From NCBI GenBank assembly GCA_029556615.1, contig JAKQDD010000013.1, positions 1-43,150 of the forward strand: a stretch of DNA of 43,150 bases, in the 5' to 3' direction. Below the pieces are notes generated by a model. The model was not told the DNA's origin and ran no database searches. It saw only the letters and a program-made list of their open reading frames with translations. The position numbers and the translations under genes are program-made. Below, in pieces: positions 1-9,471 of the stretch; the stretch's first letter is position 1; the number at the start of each line of letters is the position of its first letter. This DNA is from Verrucomicrobiota bacterium (GTDB lineage Bacteria > Verrucomicrobiota > Verrucomicrobiia > Limisphaerales > J093).

Positions 1-11
1 GTCGCTCGGGA

Positions 12-97
12 CCATTCGCCTCGTTCTCCGCGCTCACCGCCAGTCGAATGGCCTGCCATGAGCGAGTTCGGAGCGAAGCGGAGAACGAGTCGAATGG
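12..97. repeat. 20-bp inverted repeat ending at the tRNA 3' end
   Basis: The 20 bases at 12-31 are the reverse complement of 78-97 except for one position (t at 90). The right arm runs into the CCA end of the tRNA-Asn gene on the minus strand, so the pair could form a hairpin just past the mature tRNA, perhaps as processing or termination signal. A shorter direct copy of part of the arm (cagtcgaatgg) lies near 41-51. No T-run follows, so a terminator role is not certain. Confidence 0.6.
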
Positions 98-169
98 CTC
101 CAGAGAGAGGGCTCGAACCTCTAACCCGCCGGTTAACAGCCGGCTGCTCTACCATTGAGCTACTCTGGA
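95..169 (-). tRNA. tRNA-Asn (anticodon GTT)
   Basis: The minus strand folds into a complete cloverleaf. The acceptor arms TCCAGAG and CTCTGGA pair perfectly, the D arm is GCTC/GAGC, the anticodon stem is GCCGG/CCGGC around loop CTGTTAA (anticodon GTT, asparagine), and the T arm is AGAGG-TTCGAGC-CCTCT. Discriminator G and an encoded CCA end at 95-97 follow. No base in a stem is mismatched, so this looks functional. Confidence 0.97.
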
Positions 170-257
170 ACCCGAACGGTATTCGCAGGGCCTCCTTCGG
201 CCCTCCGAAAGCGGCGCACTGTAGTCGGAGACCGCCCCGGGGTCAATCGTTTTCCTG

Positions 258-424
258 ACACCCGGATCCTCGCCTAACGCCTGCGGCTCGAACGTGCGCC
301 ATCGGCTCCTGGTGGGTTCTTGGGCTTGATCGGCGCCGGCGGTGTCGGCTCCGGGGATGCTGGCCCCCTCGCAGGCGGGCTCCATAGGGATTGGAGGGGA
401 TGGGCCCGCCCTGGGGGCGGGCTT
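258..424 (-). repeat. Dispersed repeat E, copy 1
   Basis: Read on the minus strand, this stretch matches 29496-29616 in order: a gcccccagggcgggc hairpin, then ccccggagccgacaccgc, then agaacccaccag, then acgttcg, then aggcgaggatccgggt. The copies differ by substitutions and by about 45 extra bases here. Function is unknown. No open frame is shared between the copies, so it is more likely a non-coding mobile or structural repeat than a gene. Confidence 0.7.
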
Positions 425-955
425 CCAAATCCGCGAAAACCCCGGACTGGGCGGCTCAAGGCGCTTGGTCCAGCCCAGGAGGTTGAGCCGCAAGGGACGC
501 TTACAAGCGGATTTGGGTGACACTGTTTGATGGGCTTCTGGGCTTTGGCCCGGATGTCGACCCGGAACCGGACAGACGATCCACAAACGGGACAGCAGAA
601 CGGACGGTCAAGGGCGGGCGCAAGCCGATCGCGCGGCTCGGACTGACGGCAATCGCGCCCAGCCCGACGCTCGCGAATCGCGCAACCTACTGCGGTCCAA
701 ATTCATACACGCTTCTCCGAACCGTTCGCGCGGGGACGCCAGGCGTCCCAATCGAATCCCGGCACGCCAGTTGCATGCAGCCTTCCACCTGGCAGCACTC
801 TGCGGGTGGGGAACTCGAACGTGACGCCAGTGACCGCTGGCCGCTCCCGGGAGCGGAAAGCCCAAGGAGACCGAGGCCGGCGCGCTCCGCGATGCGGCGT
901 GCGCCAACAACCGTCGCACCGGACGCGCCGGCCTGGTGATCGAGGAGAGGATTCC
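425..955. other. Intergenic stretch before the first large gene
   Basis: No convincing gene is seen; the short open frames here lack ribosome sites and recognisable sequence. The stretch holds a 9-bp inverted repeat (gcggctcaa at 451-459, ttgagccgc at 483-491) and a tight palindrome at 733-749. It probably contains the promoter of the gene at 956, but no clear -35/-10 pair could be chosen by eye. Confidence 0.5.
733..749. promoter_or_regulatory. 17-bp palindrome, possible operator
   Basis: gggacgcc-a-ggcgtccc is a perfect 8-bp inverted repeat around one central base, about 205 bp upstream of the start at 956. The shape suits a dimeric regulator site or a small hairpin. It is a single occurrence with no known family match, so the role is inferred. 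Confidence 0.35.
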
Positions 956-3900
956 ATGACAGCCATGACATTCCGACAGGAGAACGAGAAGACCATCGTG
1001 ACACCCCGAAGCGCGTCGCTTGCTGGTTTCCTGCTGCTGCTAAGCGCGAGCCTGTCCGGTCCGGGCGCGCTTGGCGCCGGCCAAAGCTCCACCCCACAAT
1101 CCGCCCGGCCATCAACCCCGGTCACGGCCCCCAGCATCGTCGAGGCCGGCCCGCATCATCGGGTCTGGCGCTGGCAGGTCAGCGGCAAGTCCGGTGCGGG
1201 AGGCGAGGTCGAATCGCTGATCGAGCTGGGGACCGGTCTCAACCGTTGGGACGCGCGCCGGGGCGACTGGGTGCCGGCCGCCGCCACGTTCAAGCGGACT
1301 GCCGGCGGGCACTTTGTCGGTCGGGAAACCCAGCACCAGGTGATCATCGCGCCGGACCTGGCCACCGAGGGCGCCATCGACCTCCAGACCCCCGGGGGTA
1401 GTCGGCTGCGATCGACCGTTCTGGGGATTGCGCTCGCCGATCCCGAGACGGGCGAGGCGGTGCTGATCGGCGAAACCCGGTCGTGTTCCGGCACGCTCGT
1501 CGGTTCCACCCAGGTGCTGTTCCGCGATGCCTTCGACGGTCTCGACGCCGACCTGCGCTACCAGATCTCGAAGCACGGCTTCGAGCAGGACGTGATCCTG
1601 CGCAAGCCGATTGCCGCGGAGCAGGTCCGCGGGCTGGGGCTGGATCCTGACCGCTGCCGGCTTCTGGTGCTCACGGAATTCTTCGAGAGCCCGGCGCCGC
1701 TGAGGCTGAGATCGGCGCTCCGCAGGGGTTCGAGCAGCGGCCCGCCGATGGTCGATGAGGACCTCGAGTTCGACGACATGCGGGTGGGGCGGGGTCGGGC
1801 GTTTCGGCTCCAGGACGGGGGGCCCGAGCTTCCCATCGCCAAGAGCTGGGAAACGCTCGAGAACCGGCAATTCCTGATTGAATCGCTCGCGTTCTCCGAG
1901 GTTCAAGTGCTGCAGGAGCGCGCGTTCCCGGGTCGGCGCTTTGGGATATCGGAGCCCCTCGAGGAGCTTCGCCGTCTGGCCCCCGAGACCCCGCCGCGAC
2001 CCGTCCAATACCGCCTGGCGCGCCTTCTGCCGCGTCGGCCGCTGCCCAAGGCGCCGCCTCTCGAGTCCTCGCCCCATGCCATCCGTACCGATCCAGTCGA
2101 GGTCCGCCCTCGACCGTCCCCTTCGTTCCCTTCGGCCGTCGAGGACTCGACCTTGGCGAAACGGGGATCGGACCTCATGTCGGCGGACGCTCCGTCGCTC
2201 GCCCTGGTGCATGCCGGCTCCGGCGTGGTGCTGGACTACGCGATGACCATCATCCCGGCGCGGCTCGAGCAGCGCTTTCTCGCTCGCACGACCTACTACA
2301 TCAGCAGTGCCTATGTCTGCTCCGGCCCGGTCTTCCTCGAAGGCGGAGCCGTCATCAAGTTCACCAACTCGCAAGCGGCCCGCCTGATCTGTCCGTACGC
2401 GGTCACCTGTCTCACGGGGCCGTACAATCCCGCGATCTTCACCTCGAAGGACGATAACTCGGTCGGCGCGATCATCCCGGGCTCGACCGGTGTGCCGGCC
2501 CGCGCGGGCGGCCCGCAACCGGCGCTCGAGATTCACCAGCCGGGCCAGGCGCTGCACGACGTGCGGATCCGATTTGCGAACACGGGCGTTGCCTGGCGCG
2601 CATCGGGCACGGGGACCAGCACGCTGCGCCACGCCCAGATCCTCGAGTGCGGCACCGCGCTCCAGGTCGAGGGCACCGACACCGCCTTCCACCAGCTCGA
2701 GCTCGAGAACGTCCTCATCCACGATTCGGACATCGCGGTCTCCGGCCAATGCTACGAAGTCCGAGGCCGGCATCTCACCCTGCATCAATGCGGGCTCTTG
2801 GCCGAGGAGACGGCAACCGGCGAACCGGAGGGCCCCTGCCATCTGGCGCTCGTCAACAGCCTCCTCGTGGCGGTCGGCCAGGCCGGCAGCCTGCCACACA
2901 CCACCACCACCGCCTGCGCGACGCGCAGCTCGGACGCGGGAGTATTTCGCGCGGTGGGCGACGCTCATTTCTACCTGGCCGACCCGGCGCTGCGCGACGC
3001 TGGCAGCCGCGATCTGCCGTCCGATCTGCTCGAGGCGCTGGCGGCCAGGACCACGTACCCGCCGGTCCGCCTCGCGGGCAATCTCCGGGGGAACGTCCGA
3101 CTCCGGCCTCAGGCCGCGCGCGACTCCGGCGCGCCCGACCTCGGTTTTCATTACGATCCCATCGACTACCTGCTCGCATCGGCCGTGGTGCCGGCCGGCG
3201 GAACACTGCAGATCGCGCCCGGCACGGCGGTTGTCTGCAGCGCTCCGTTCGGGCTCCGCGCCGACCCCGGGAGCCGTCTGCTGGCGCTGGGCACCGCCCT
3301 CGATCCCGTCCATTTCGCCCTGCCCGCCGCGGTCCAGGAGCACGCCGGCGCCTCGAACCCGTCGGGTGCGGAAACCGTGGCCCTATGCGGTCCGCCCGGG
3401 TCGACCTCGGCGATCCCGCCCGAGCTCGAGCTTCGGTTTGCGCGGTTCCACGGCCTTGGCGGCGCCGGCCTGGCGATTGCCTTCGACGGATCGGCCTCGA
3501 CGGTCTTCCGGGTTTTGGCCGAGCACTGCCGGTTCGAGCAGGGGCGGTTCGCGCTGGCCGGGGCATCGGCCGCCCAGTTCACCCTGCACAACAACCTGTT
3601 CATCGACGCCGCCTGGCGCTGCGCGCAATCCCCGCAGCTCACTGCCCGCAACAACCTGTTCCATCGCGGGTCCGCCACGTTCGAGCGGGCGTCGAGCGCG
3701 GGCGCCTGGGTCTTACGGGACAACCTGTTTCACGACACGACGGTGACCGACGCCCTGGGCGGCCTGAGCCATAGTCACAACGCCTACATCGGCCCGAACA
3801 CCGCCCAATTGAAAGGGGCCACCACGAAGAACATCGTCATGACCGAGTTCTTCTACCGGACCGGCCCTGCGGGCGGCTACTACCAGGCGACCGCCGGCCT

Positions 3901-4204
3901 CGCCAACGCCGGCAGCCACTCCGCCGCCGACGCCGGCCTCTACCACTTCACCGCAGCCGATCCCTACATCCCCGAGCAGAACACCATCGTCGATATCGGG
4001 TTCCATCTCCCCGCCTGCACCCGCGCCACCGCGACCGCCCCCGAGCAGTTCTCGGACACCGACCAGGACGGCGTCCCGGACCTCGCCGAGGACGCCGACG
4101 GCGACGGTCTCTCGGGCTCGGGTGAAACCCACTGGCAAGACCCCACAGACCCCGGTCTCGAGATCCGGATCTCGCGCCCGTTGCAATCCGGCTGGCTGCC
4201 TTGA
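956..4204 (+). CDS. Large secreted beta-helix-like protein with Ca-binding C-terminal repeat
   Basis: This encodes 1082 residues. ATG 956 is chosen because gaggagagg lies 5-6 bases upstream; the open frame continues to 806 without a better start. The N-terminus has a charged stretch, then a hydrophobic run (SLAGFLLLLSASLSG) ending in AxA-like residues, as in a signal peptide. The middle, from about residue 440 to 1000, has irregular short turns and Asn-rich segments (such as NNLFIDAA and NNLFHRGS) typical of right-handed parallel beta-helix proteins. Residues about 1034-1052 carry DTDQDGVPDLAEDADGDG, a thrombospondin type 3-like calcium motif. The stop is 75 bases before the RHS gene, so the two may be co-transcribed and exported together. 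The precise function is not recognised; a partner or anchor for the RHS protein is a guess. Confidence 0.8.
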   Translation: MTAMTFRQENEKTIVTPRSASLAGFLLLLSASLSGPGALGAGQSSTPQSARPSTPVTAPSIVEAGPHHRVWRWQVSGKSGAGGEVESLIELGTGLNRWDARRGDWVPAAATFKRTAGGHFVGRETQHQVIIAPDLATEGAIDLQTPGGSRLRSTVLGIALADPETGEAVLIGETRSCSGTLVGSTQVLFRDAFDGLDADLRYQISKHGFEQDVILRKPIAAEQVRGLGLDPDRCRLLVLTEFFESPAPLRLRSALRRGSSSGPPMVDEDLEFDDMRVGRGRAFRLQDGGPELPIAKSWETLENRQFLIESLAFSEVQVLQERAFPGRRFGISEPLEELRRLAPETPPRPVQYRLARLLPRRPLPKAPPLESSPHAIRTDPVEVRPRPSPSFPSAVEDSTLAKRGSDLMSADAPSLALVHAGSGVVLDYAMTIIPARLEQRFLARTTYYISSAYVCSGPVFLEGGAVIKFTNSQAARLICPYAVTCLTGPYNPAIFTSKDDNSVGAIIPGSTGVPARAGGPQPALEIHQPGQALHDVRIRFANTGVAWRASGTGTSTLRHAQILECGTALQVEGTDTAFHQLELENVLIHDSDIAVSGQCYEVRGRHLTLHQCGLLAEETATGEPEGPCHLALVNSLLVAVGQAGSLPHTTTTACATRSSDAGVFRAVGDAHFYLADPALRDAGSRDLPSDLLEALAARTTYPPVRLAGNLRGNVRLRPQAARDSGAPDLGFHYDPIDYLLASAVVPAGGTLQIAPGTAVVCSAPFGLRADPGSRLLALGTALDPVHFALPAAVQEHAGASNPSGAETVALCGPPGSTSAIPPELELRFARFHGLGGAGLAIAFDGSASTVFRVLAEHCRFEQGRFALAGASAAQFTLHNNLFIDAAWRCAQSPQLTARNNLFHRGSATFERASSAGAWVLRDNLFHDTTVTDALGGLSHSHNAYIGPNTAQLKGATTKNIVMTEFFYRTGPAGGYYQATAGLANAGSHSAADAGLYHFTAADPYIPEQNTIVDIGFHLPACTRATATAPEQFSDTDQDGVPDLAEDADGDGLSGSGETHWQDPTDPGLEIRISRPLQSGWLP

Positions 4205-4279
4205 CCTCCCCTGCCCCGAACCCGCTCACCCATTCCCCTGCCCCGCACCGCTTCAACAACCAAGGAGAATCACCCCGTT

Positions 4280-7200
4280 ATGAGTCCCGCCGCCATCATC
4301 CACACCCGATTCGTCGCCGCCCTCGGCACGCTCGCCGTCAGCATCCTGCTCGCCCTTGTCGGCCCGCCGCCCGCCGCCGCCGATCCCCGCCCGGACGACA
4401 CCCAAACCCCCACCACCCGATTCTATCCTTCGGTCCCGCGCGACGACGACGACGAGGATTGTCCCACGGATGAGGAGATCAGCTCCCAGCCGTTTGATCC
4501 CGATTCGCCCGCCTCCCGCGATCCCATCGCTTGTCCGCCTTCGGACGAATGTCCGCCGGGGCTGGGCGACGCCGAATGCGGCGGGCTGGGCATGCCGGTC
4601 TGGCGGGTGTCCGAGCCCTACATCAACCTCTGGGTCCGGGACACTCCTCTCTACTACACCCTCTCGAACGGCCGCCTGATGCCGCTGACCCTGCGCTATC
4701 GCCAGCGGGGCTCGCCCCTCAGCACCAACACCTCCGGGTTCGGCCACTCGTGGGAATGCTCGTGGCTCGGCTACGTCGAGGTCGACGGCAGCGACGGCGT
4801 TTCATTTCGCGTGCCCGGGGGCGGCAAGCGCCAGTACGGAACGCTCGGCAACCCCAGCGCCCGCGGCCGCCGCTCGGAAGAGGTGACGATCACCCTCGAC
4901 GGCCAGGGCAACCCTTCGTTCCGCATCAACTATCGCAGCTTCGGCGCTGGTCTCTACGACAGAGCCTTCGCCTCGACCCACGACACCACGCTCCATCTGC
5001 TCTCGGAAAAAACCGACCGCTACGGCCGGACCCTCCGCTTCCAGTACTCGACCAACCAATCCCTGATCCTGCTCTCGCGGGTGATCGATTACGACGGCAA
5101 GACCAACACGCTGTACTACACGAACAAGGCGTTCCCACGCTACGTGACCGCCGTGCGCGATCCCTACGGCCGCGAAGCCAGGCTCCAGTACGACACCAAC
5201 GGCTACCTCGTCAGGATCATCGATGCCCAGGGGATCACCAACGCGTTCCGCTACGATACCAACGGCTTTCTCTCCGCCATGATCACCCCGTACGGCACGA
5301 CCTCCTTCCGCACCACGCGCGATCCGCTGGACGACACCCAGCCGCTCTTCCGCGCCATCGAAGTCACCCGGCCCGACGGCAGCCGCGAGGCGTTCGCCTA
5401 TCACGATTACCTCAGCACCCGCTACCTCCCCGAGTACTACGGGGACACCCCCATGGCGCCCGACGAAGTCCCCGAGCCGGCCACCGCGGGCCCGTTCCTT
5501 TCCCGCAACAGCTTCCGCTGGACCTCGACCCAGCTCAGCCGCATCACCAACGCCTGGCCCGCGTTCGCCCCCGCGGACTATCGCCTCGCCCGATGGCGGC
5601 ACTGGGACGCCCGGTACAGCGACGGCTGCATCAACCTCGATCCCCGGCTGCTGCTCGAACGCGATCCCAGTCCGGACGGCTTCGCCGAGGGCCGCCGCCG
5701 GTGGTACTCGTACTTCTTCGACCCGGTTTCGCTGGTCAAGACCCTCTGGCCCGCCCAGGTGGCGGAGCGGCTCCCGGACGGCACGGTCCGCTTCACCCAG
5801 TGGCTCCGGAATGAATGGGGCCTGGTCACGTCCTCGATCGAATCGTGCGTCGATTACGGCAACCCGGGCGTCCGGTACCGGGCCTACACCTACGATGGCA
5901 CCGGCCGCAACCTCGCCGAGGTCCGCGGACCCGAGCTCGACGATTGGGCCCAGCCGGTTCTCGTCCGCTCGTACGCCTACACCGACCGCAACCAGATCCG
6001 GTCGGCCGCCAACGCCCTGAACGAAGCGACCGTTTACCTTTATCATCCGACCCGCCACAACCTGGTGAGCGCCACCGCCCCGAACGGGCTGCGCCTGACC
6101 AACACCCTCGCCGCCGACGGTTTCATCACCCAGCGCACCTGGTTCGGGCCCGGCAACACGCCGCTCGCCACCAACCAGTTCTCCTGGGCCCGGAGCAAGA
6201 TCGCCACCTACCGCAACGCCCGCGGCCTCCTGGTCCGCCTTTCCTGGGACGCCCTCGGCCGGCTTGCCGGCCAGGTCTATCCGGACGGCACGTTCATCAC
6301 CAACACCTACACCCGGCTCGATGGCCAGCCCTACCCGAACAGCACCGGCGGGCTCGAGCTCCTCGATTGCACCTCGAGCCGGGATCGCACCGGCCAGACC
6401 ACCCGGTTCGAGTACGACCCGCTCCGCCGGTTGGTCCGGCTCACCGACGCCCGGAACCAGGCCACCCGCTACGCCTGGTGCGATTGCGGCGGGCTCGAAT
6501 CCATCACCGATCCGCTCGGCCATGTCACGGCGTTCGAGTACGATCTCGAAGGCCGGCTCCTCGCCGCGCACGAGCCCGGAGCACGGACCGTCCGCGCCAC
6601 CTGGGACCGGCTCGGCCAACCGGTCCGCATCGAGACCGCCCACGCCTCGGTCGCGCTCGCCTACAACCACCAGGGCCTCTGCACCGCCGTCACCAACGCC
6701 CTCGGGAACTGCCAGTACATCGAGTACGACCCGCTCGATCGCCCCGTGCTCGTCGAAACCTCGACCGGCCAGGGTTACCGGCTCGCCTACGACGCCGCCG
6801 GAAGACTCGTCCAGCGCGCCTCGCTCGACGGGCTCGCCGTCGAGGATTACGCCTACACCCCCGGCATCCCCTGGCCCACCGCCCGCACCAACCAGCCCGG
6901 CGATCAGGTCGCCCTCCTCGCCTACGACCTCTTCGGCCGCGTCACCCGACAGGTCATGGCCACGCTCGAAAACGCCGCGCTCTTCCCGCATGCCACCAAC
7001 CGCTTCGCCTACTCGCCCGCCGGCGATCTCGTCGCGTTCACCGATGCCCGCGGCCAGACCACCCGCTGGACCTACGACGCCGAAGGCCGGCTCGTGGGCA
7101 AGATCAACGCGCTGGGCCAGACCGTCTTCACCAACGCCTTCAACGCCAATGGACACCTCGTCGTTCACTCGACCCCAGCCCGATCCGGCCCCACTCGCCT

Positions 7201-9466
7201 CGAGTACGATCCCCTCGGCAACCTCACCCGCATCGATTTCCCCAACCCCGCCGACGCCGATCTTCTCTTCACCTACGACGCCGCCAACCGCCTCGAGTCC
7301 ATGACCGACGCCGCCGGCACCACCCGCTTCGGCTGGACCCAGTTCAATACGCTCGCGTTCGAGGACGGCCCCTGGCCCGACGACACCGTCACGTACCGCT
7401 ACGCCACCGATCGGCTCCTCGCCGCCCTCGAGCTCGACCAACCCAACGCCGCCCCCTGGGTCCAGAACTTCGACGTCGATGCCACCGGCACCCCCACACG
7501 GATCACCTCCCCGGCCGGCGCCTTCGATTACCTCTACGCAGCCGACCGGGTCCAGGTCCTCGGCACCCGACTCCCCAACGGCGCTTCGATCACCAATGCC
7601 TACGATCCCCTCGGACGCCTCCTCGAGACCGCCCTCGTCAACGCCCGGGGCGCCGTCCTCAACCGCCACGCCTACGCCTACAACGGCCTCGACCAGCGGA
7701 TCGCCCAATCCTACGCCGACGGCCATACGCTCGATTACCACCGCGACCCCGCCGGCCGGCTCATCGCCGCGTCCGGCTTCGACCCCGGCAACCCCGCCGC
7801 CCTCCGGCTCCACGAGCAGTTCGGCTACGCCTACGATGCCGCCGGCAATCTCCGCTCGAAAACCCACGGCACCGCCACCCTCAACCTCGAGGTCGACAAC
7901 CTCAACCGCGTCCTCTCCGCCACCCGCAGCCCCCAGGTCACCGTGTCCGGCTCCTTCACCGGCTCGCCCGTCGACCTCACGGTGAACGGCCTCGCCGCCG
8001 CCCGCTACCCCGACGGCACATTCGCCTGTCCCAACGTCCCCGCCCCCGCCGGCGTCACCCGGCTCGAAGCCGTCGCCCACGACGCCGCCGGCCGCACCGC
8101 CACCGACGTCGCGCTCGTCAATCTCCCCGCCACCGCAAGGTTCCAGTACGACGCCGACGGCAACCTCACCGCCGACGGCTGGCGCGCCTTCGCCTACGAC
8201 GCCCGCGGCCAGCTCGCCGCCGTCACGTGCACCAACCCGGCCCCCGCCGCGCCCACCCTCACCCGGTTCCTCTACGACGGCCTCGGACGCAAGCGCGTCG
8301 CCCTCGAGTACACCTGGACCGGCGCCGCGTGGCGCGCCGACGCCGAGACCCGGATCGTGTACTCGGGGATGCTCGCCATCCAGTACCGGGACGGCGACAA
8401 CCTCCCGACCCTGACCGTCACCCGAGGCACTGACCTCGCCGGCGCCCTCCAGTCCGCCGGCGGCATCGGCGGCCTCCTCGCCCTCACCGATCACACCGCC
8501 GGCCCCGAGCCCGCCCACTACTACTACCACGCCGACGCCCTCGGCAATGTCACCGCCCTCACCGACGCCCGACAGCAGATCGCCGCCCGCTACGCCTATG
8601 ATCCCTTCGGCAATACCCTCGCCCAATCCGGCCCCGCCGCCGACCTCAACCCCTTCCGATTCTCCTCCAAACCCCTCCATGCCCCCTCGACCCTCTACGA
8701 CTTCACCTTCCGCCATTACGACCCCGCCCTCCAACGCTGGCTCTCCCCCGATCCCCTCGGCGAATCCGCCAGCCCCAACCTCTACGAGTTCTGCGCCAAT
8801 GCGGGAGGGGACCGGGTTGATTCCTACGGGCTCTCCTGGATCGACGTTCTGTTCGGAACAGCCTATGATGGACCAACATATATGACTCCCGAAGGGGAAG
8901 TCCTTGATTCGCGCCCGCTCTCCGCTGCGTCCGACGAACTTTCTGGCTTCGTCGACACAATGAACGAAGACACTCTAGTTACTGCGAGTTCAGGGCGAAA
9001 GAGCGCGTTCCGCGACGGCGTGCAGACTGCGGGGGATGCAGGAAAAGCGGTAATCCGTGATTTGACATTTCAAGCGGCCGCATGCGGCGTTCCAACTGGA
9101 TTGGCAAAGTCTGCCGCGTCACAAGGGCTACGGCACTGTCGGAACATGGTCAAGAAGGGGGCGAAGATCGAGAAATCAGTAACGGTGATCGGTCATTACC
9201 CAGAATACTTGAACTCGTCGATCAACGGCAACCGCTTCACAATGCCTGCCGGCCAGTGGAGCAAAATGTCCGTCGCTGAACAATGGGCAGCAAACAGGCG
9301 CTTCCTCGACGATGCGATCAAACGAAAGGACGTGTTTTGGCTTGCAACACCATTACAGAACGTGAGACCAGGCTCGTGGTATGCGCGCGAACTGGCATAC
9401 TTGATGCAGAACGGCTATCGTATTTCCGAGGACGGCCTTTGGCTCATCCTCGCAGACTCGAAATAG
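4280..9466 (+). CDS. RHS/YD-repeat secreted protein with C-terminal polymorphic toxin-like tip
   Basis: This encodes 1728 residues. AAGGAG at 4261-4266 precedes ATG 4280. A signal peptide (residues 1-34, ending PPPAAA) leads into an acidic stretch, then many YD repeats (YDTNGYLVRI, YDPLRRLVRLTD, YDLEGRLLAA). The RHS core ends at the conserved RWLSPDPLG motif near residue 1489 and NLYEFCANAGGDRVDSYGLS, after which family members switch to a variable tip. Here the last ~210 residues are visibly less GC-rich than the core. They contain VIGHYPEYL, SKMSVAEQWAANRRFLD and a charged PGSWYARELAYL region, a pattern I associate with RHS C-terminal toxin tips of unknown mechanism. In known RHS proteins the YD shell encloses the toxin until delivery. 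The target and export route are not visible here; a small gene follows after 5 bases. Confidence 0.93.
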   Translation: MSPAAIIHTRFVAALGTLAVSILLALVGPPPAAADPRPDDTQTPTTRFYPSVPRDDDDEDCPTDEEISSQPFDPDSPASRDPIACPPSDECPPGLGDAECGGLGMPVWRVSEPYINLWVRDTPLYYTLSNGRLMPLTLRYRQRGSPLSTNTSGFGHSWECSWLGYVEVDGSDGVSFRVPGGGKRQYGTLGNPSARGRRSEEVTITLDGQGNPSFRINYRSFGAGLYDRAFASTHDTTLHLLSEKTDRYGRTLRFQYSTNQSLILLSRVIDYDGKTNTLYYTNKAFPRYVTAVRDPYGREARLQYDTNGYLVRIIDAQGITNAFRYDTNGFLSAMITPYGTTSFRTTRDPLDDTQPLFRAIEVTRPDGSREAFAYHDYLSTRYLPEYYGDTPMAPDEVPEPATAGPFLSRNSFRWTSTQLSRITNAWPAFAPADYRLARWRHWDARYSDGCINLDPRLLLERDPSPDGFAEGRRRWYSYFFDPVSLVKTLWPAQVAERLPDGTVRFTQWLRNEWGLVTSSIESCVDYGNPGVRYRAYTYDGTGRNLAEVRGPELDDWAQPVLVRSYAYTDRNQIRSAANALNEATVYLYHPTRHNLVSATAPNGLRLTNTLAADGFITQRTWFGPGNTPLATNQFSWARSKIATYRNARGLLVRLSWDALGRLAGQVYPDGTFITNTYTRLDGQPYPNSTGGLELLDCTSSRDRTGQTTRFEYDPLRRLVRLTDARNQATRYAWCDCGGLESITDPLGHVTAFEYDLEGRLLAAHEPGARTVRATWDRLGQPVRIETAHASVALAYNHQGLCTAVTNALGNCQYIEYDPLDRPVLVETSTGQGYRLAYDAAGRLVQRASLDGLAVEDYAYTPGIPWPTARTNQPGDQVALLAYDLFGRVTRQVMATLENAALFPHATNRFAYSPAGDLVAFTDARGQTTRWTYDAEGRLVGKINALGQTVFTNAFNANGHLVVHSTPARSGPTRLEYDPLGNLTRIDFPNPADADLLFTYDAANRLESMTDAAGTTRFGWTQFNTLAFEDGPWPDDTVTYRYATDRLLAALELDQPNAAPWVQNFDVDATGTPTRITSPAGAFDYLYAADRVQVLGTRLPNGASITNAYDPLGRLLETALVNARGAVLNRHAYAYNGLDQRIAQSYADGHTLDYHRDPAGRLIAASGFDPGNPAALRLHEQFGYAYDAAGNLRSKTHGTATLNLEVDNLNRVLSATRSPQVTVSGSFTGSPVDLTVNGLAAARYPDGTFACPNVPAPAGVTRLEAVAHDAAGRTATDVALVNLPATARFQYDADGNLTADGWRAFAYDARGQLAAVTCTNPAPAAPTLTRFLYDGLGRKRVALEYTWTGAAWRADAETRIVYSGMLAIQYRDGDNLPTLTVTRGTDLAGALQSAGGIGGLLALTDHTAGPEPAHYYYHADALGNVTALTDARQQIAARYAYDPFGNTLAQSGPAADLNPFRFSSKPLHAPSTLYDFTFRHYDPALQRWLSPDPLGESASPNLYEFCANAGGDRVDSYGLSWIDVLFGTAYDGPTYMTPEGEVLDSRPLSAASDELSGFVDTMNEDTLVTASSGRKSAFRDGVQTAGDAGKAVIRDLTFQAAACGVPTGLAKSAASQGLRHCRNMVKKGAKIEKSVTVIGHYPEYLNSSINGNRFTMPAGQWSKMSVAEQWAANRRFLDDAIKRKDVFWLATPLQNVRPGSWYARELAYLMQNGYRISEDGLWLILADSK

Positions 9467-9471
9467 GCTAC

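Noticed and set aside
1112..3343. A 743-codon minus-strand frame
   Set aside because: It is antisense to the exported beta-helix-like gene, with no start signal or recognisable domain.
4802..8734. A 1310-codon open frame on the minus strand
   Set aside because: It lies fully opposite the RHS gene, is low-complexity Gly/Glu/Val-rich, and has no ribosome site or family motif. It is a by-product of high GC codon use.
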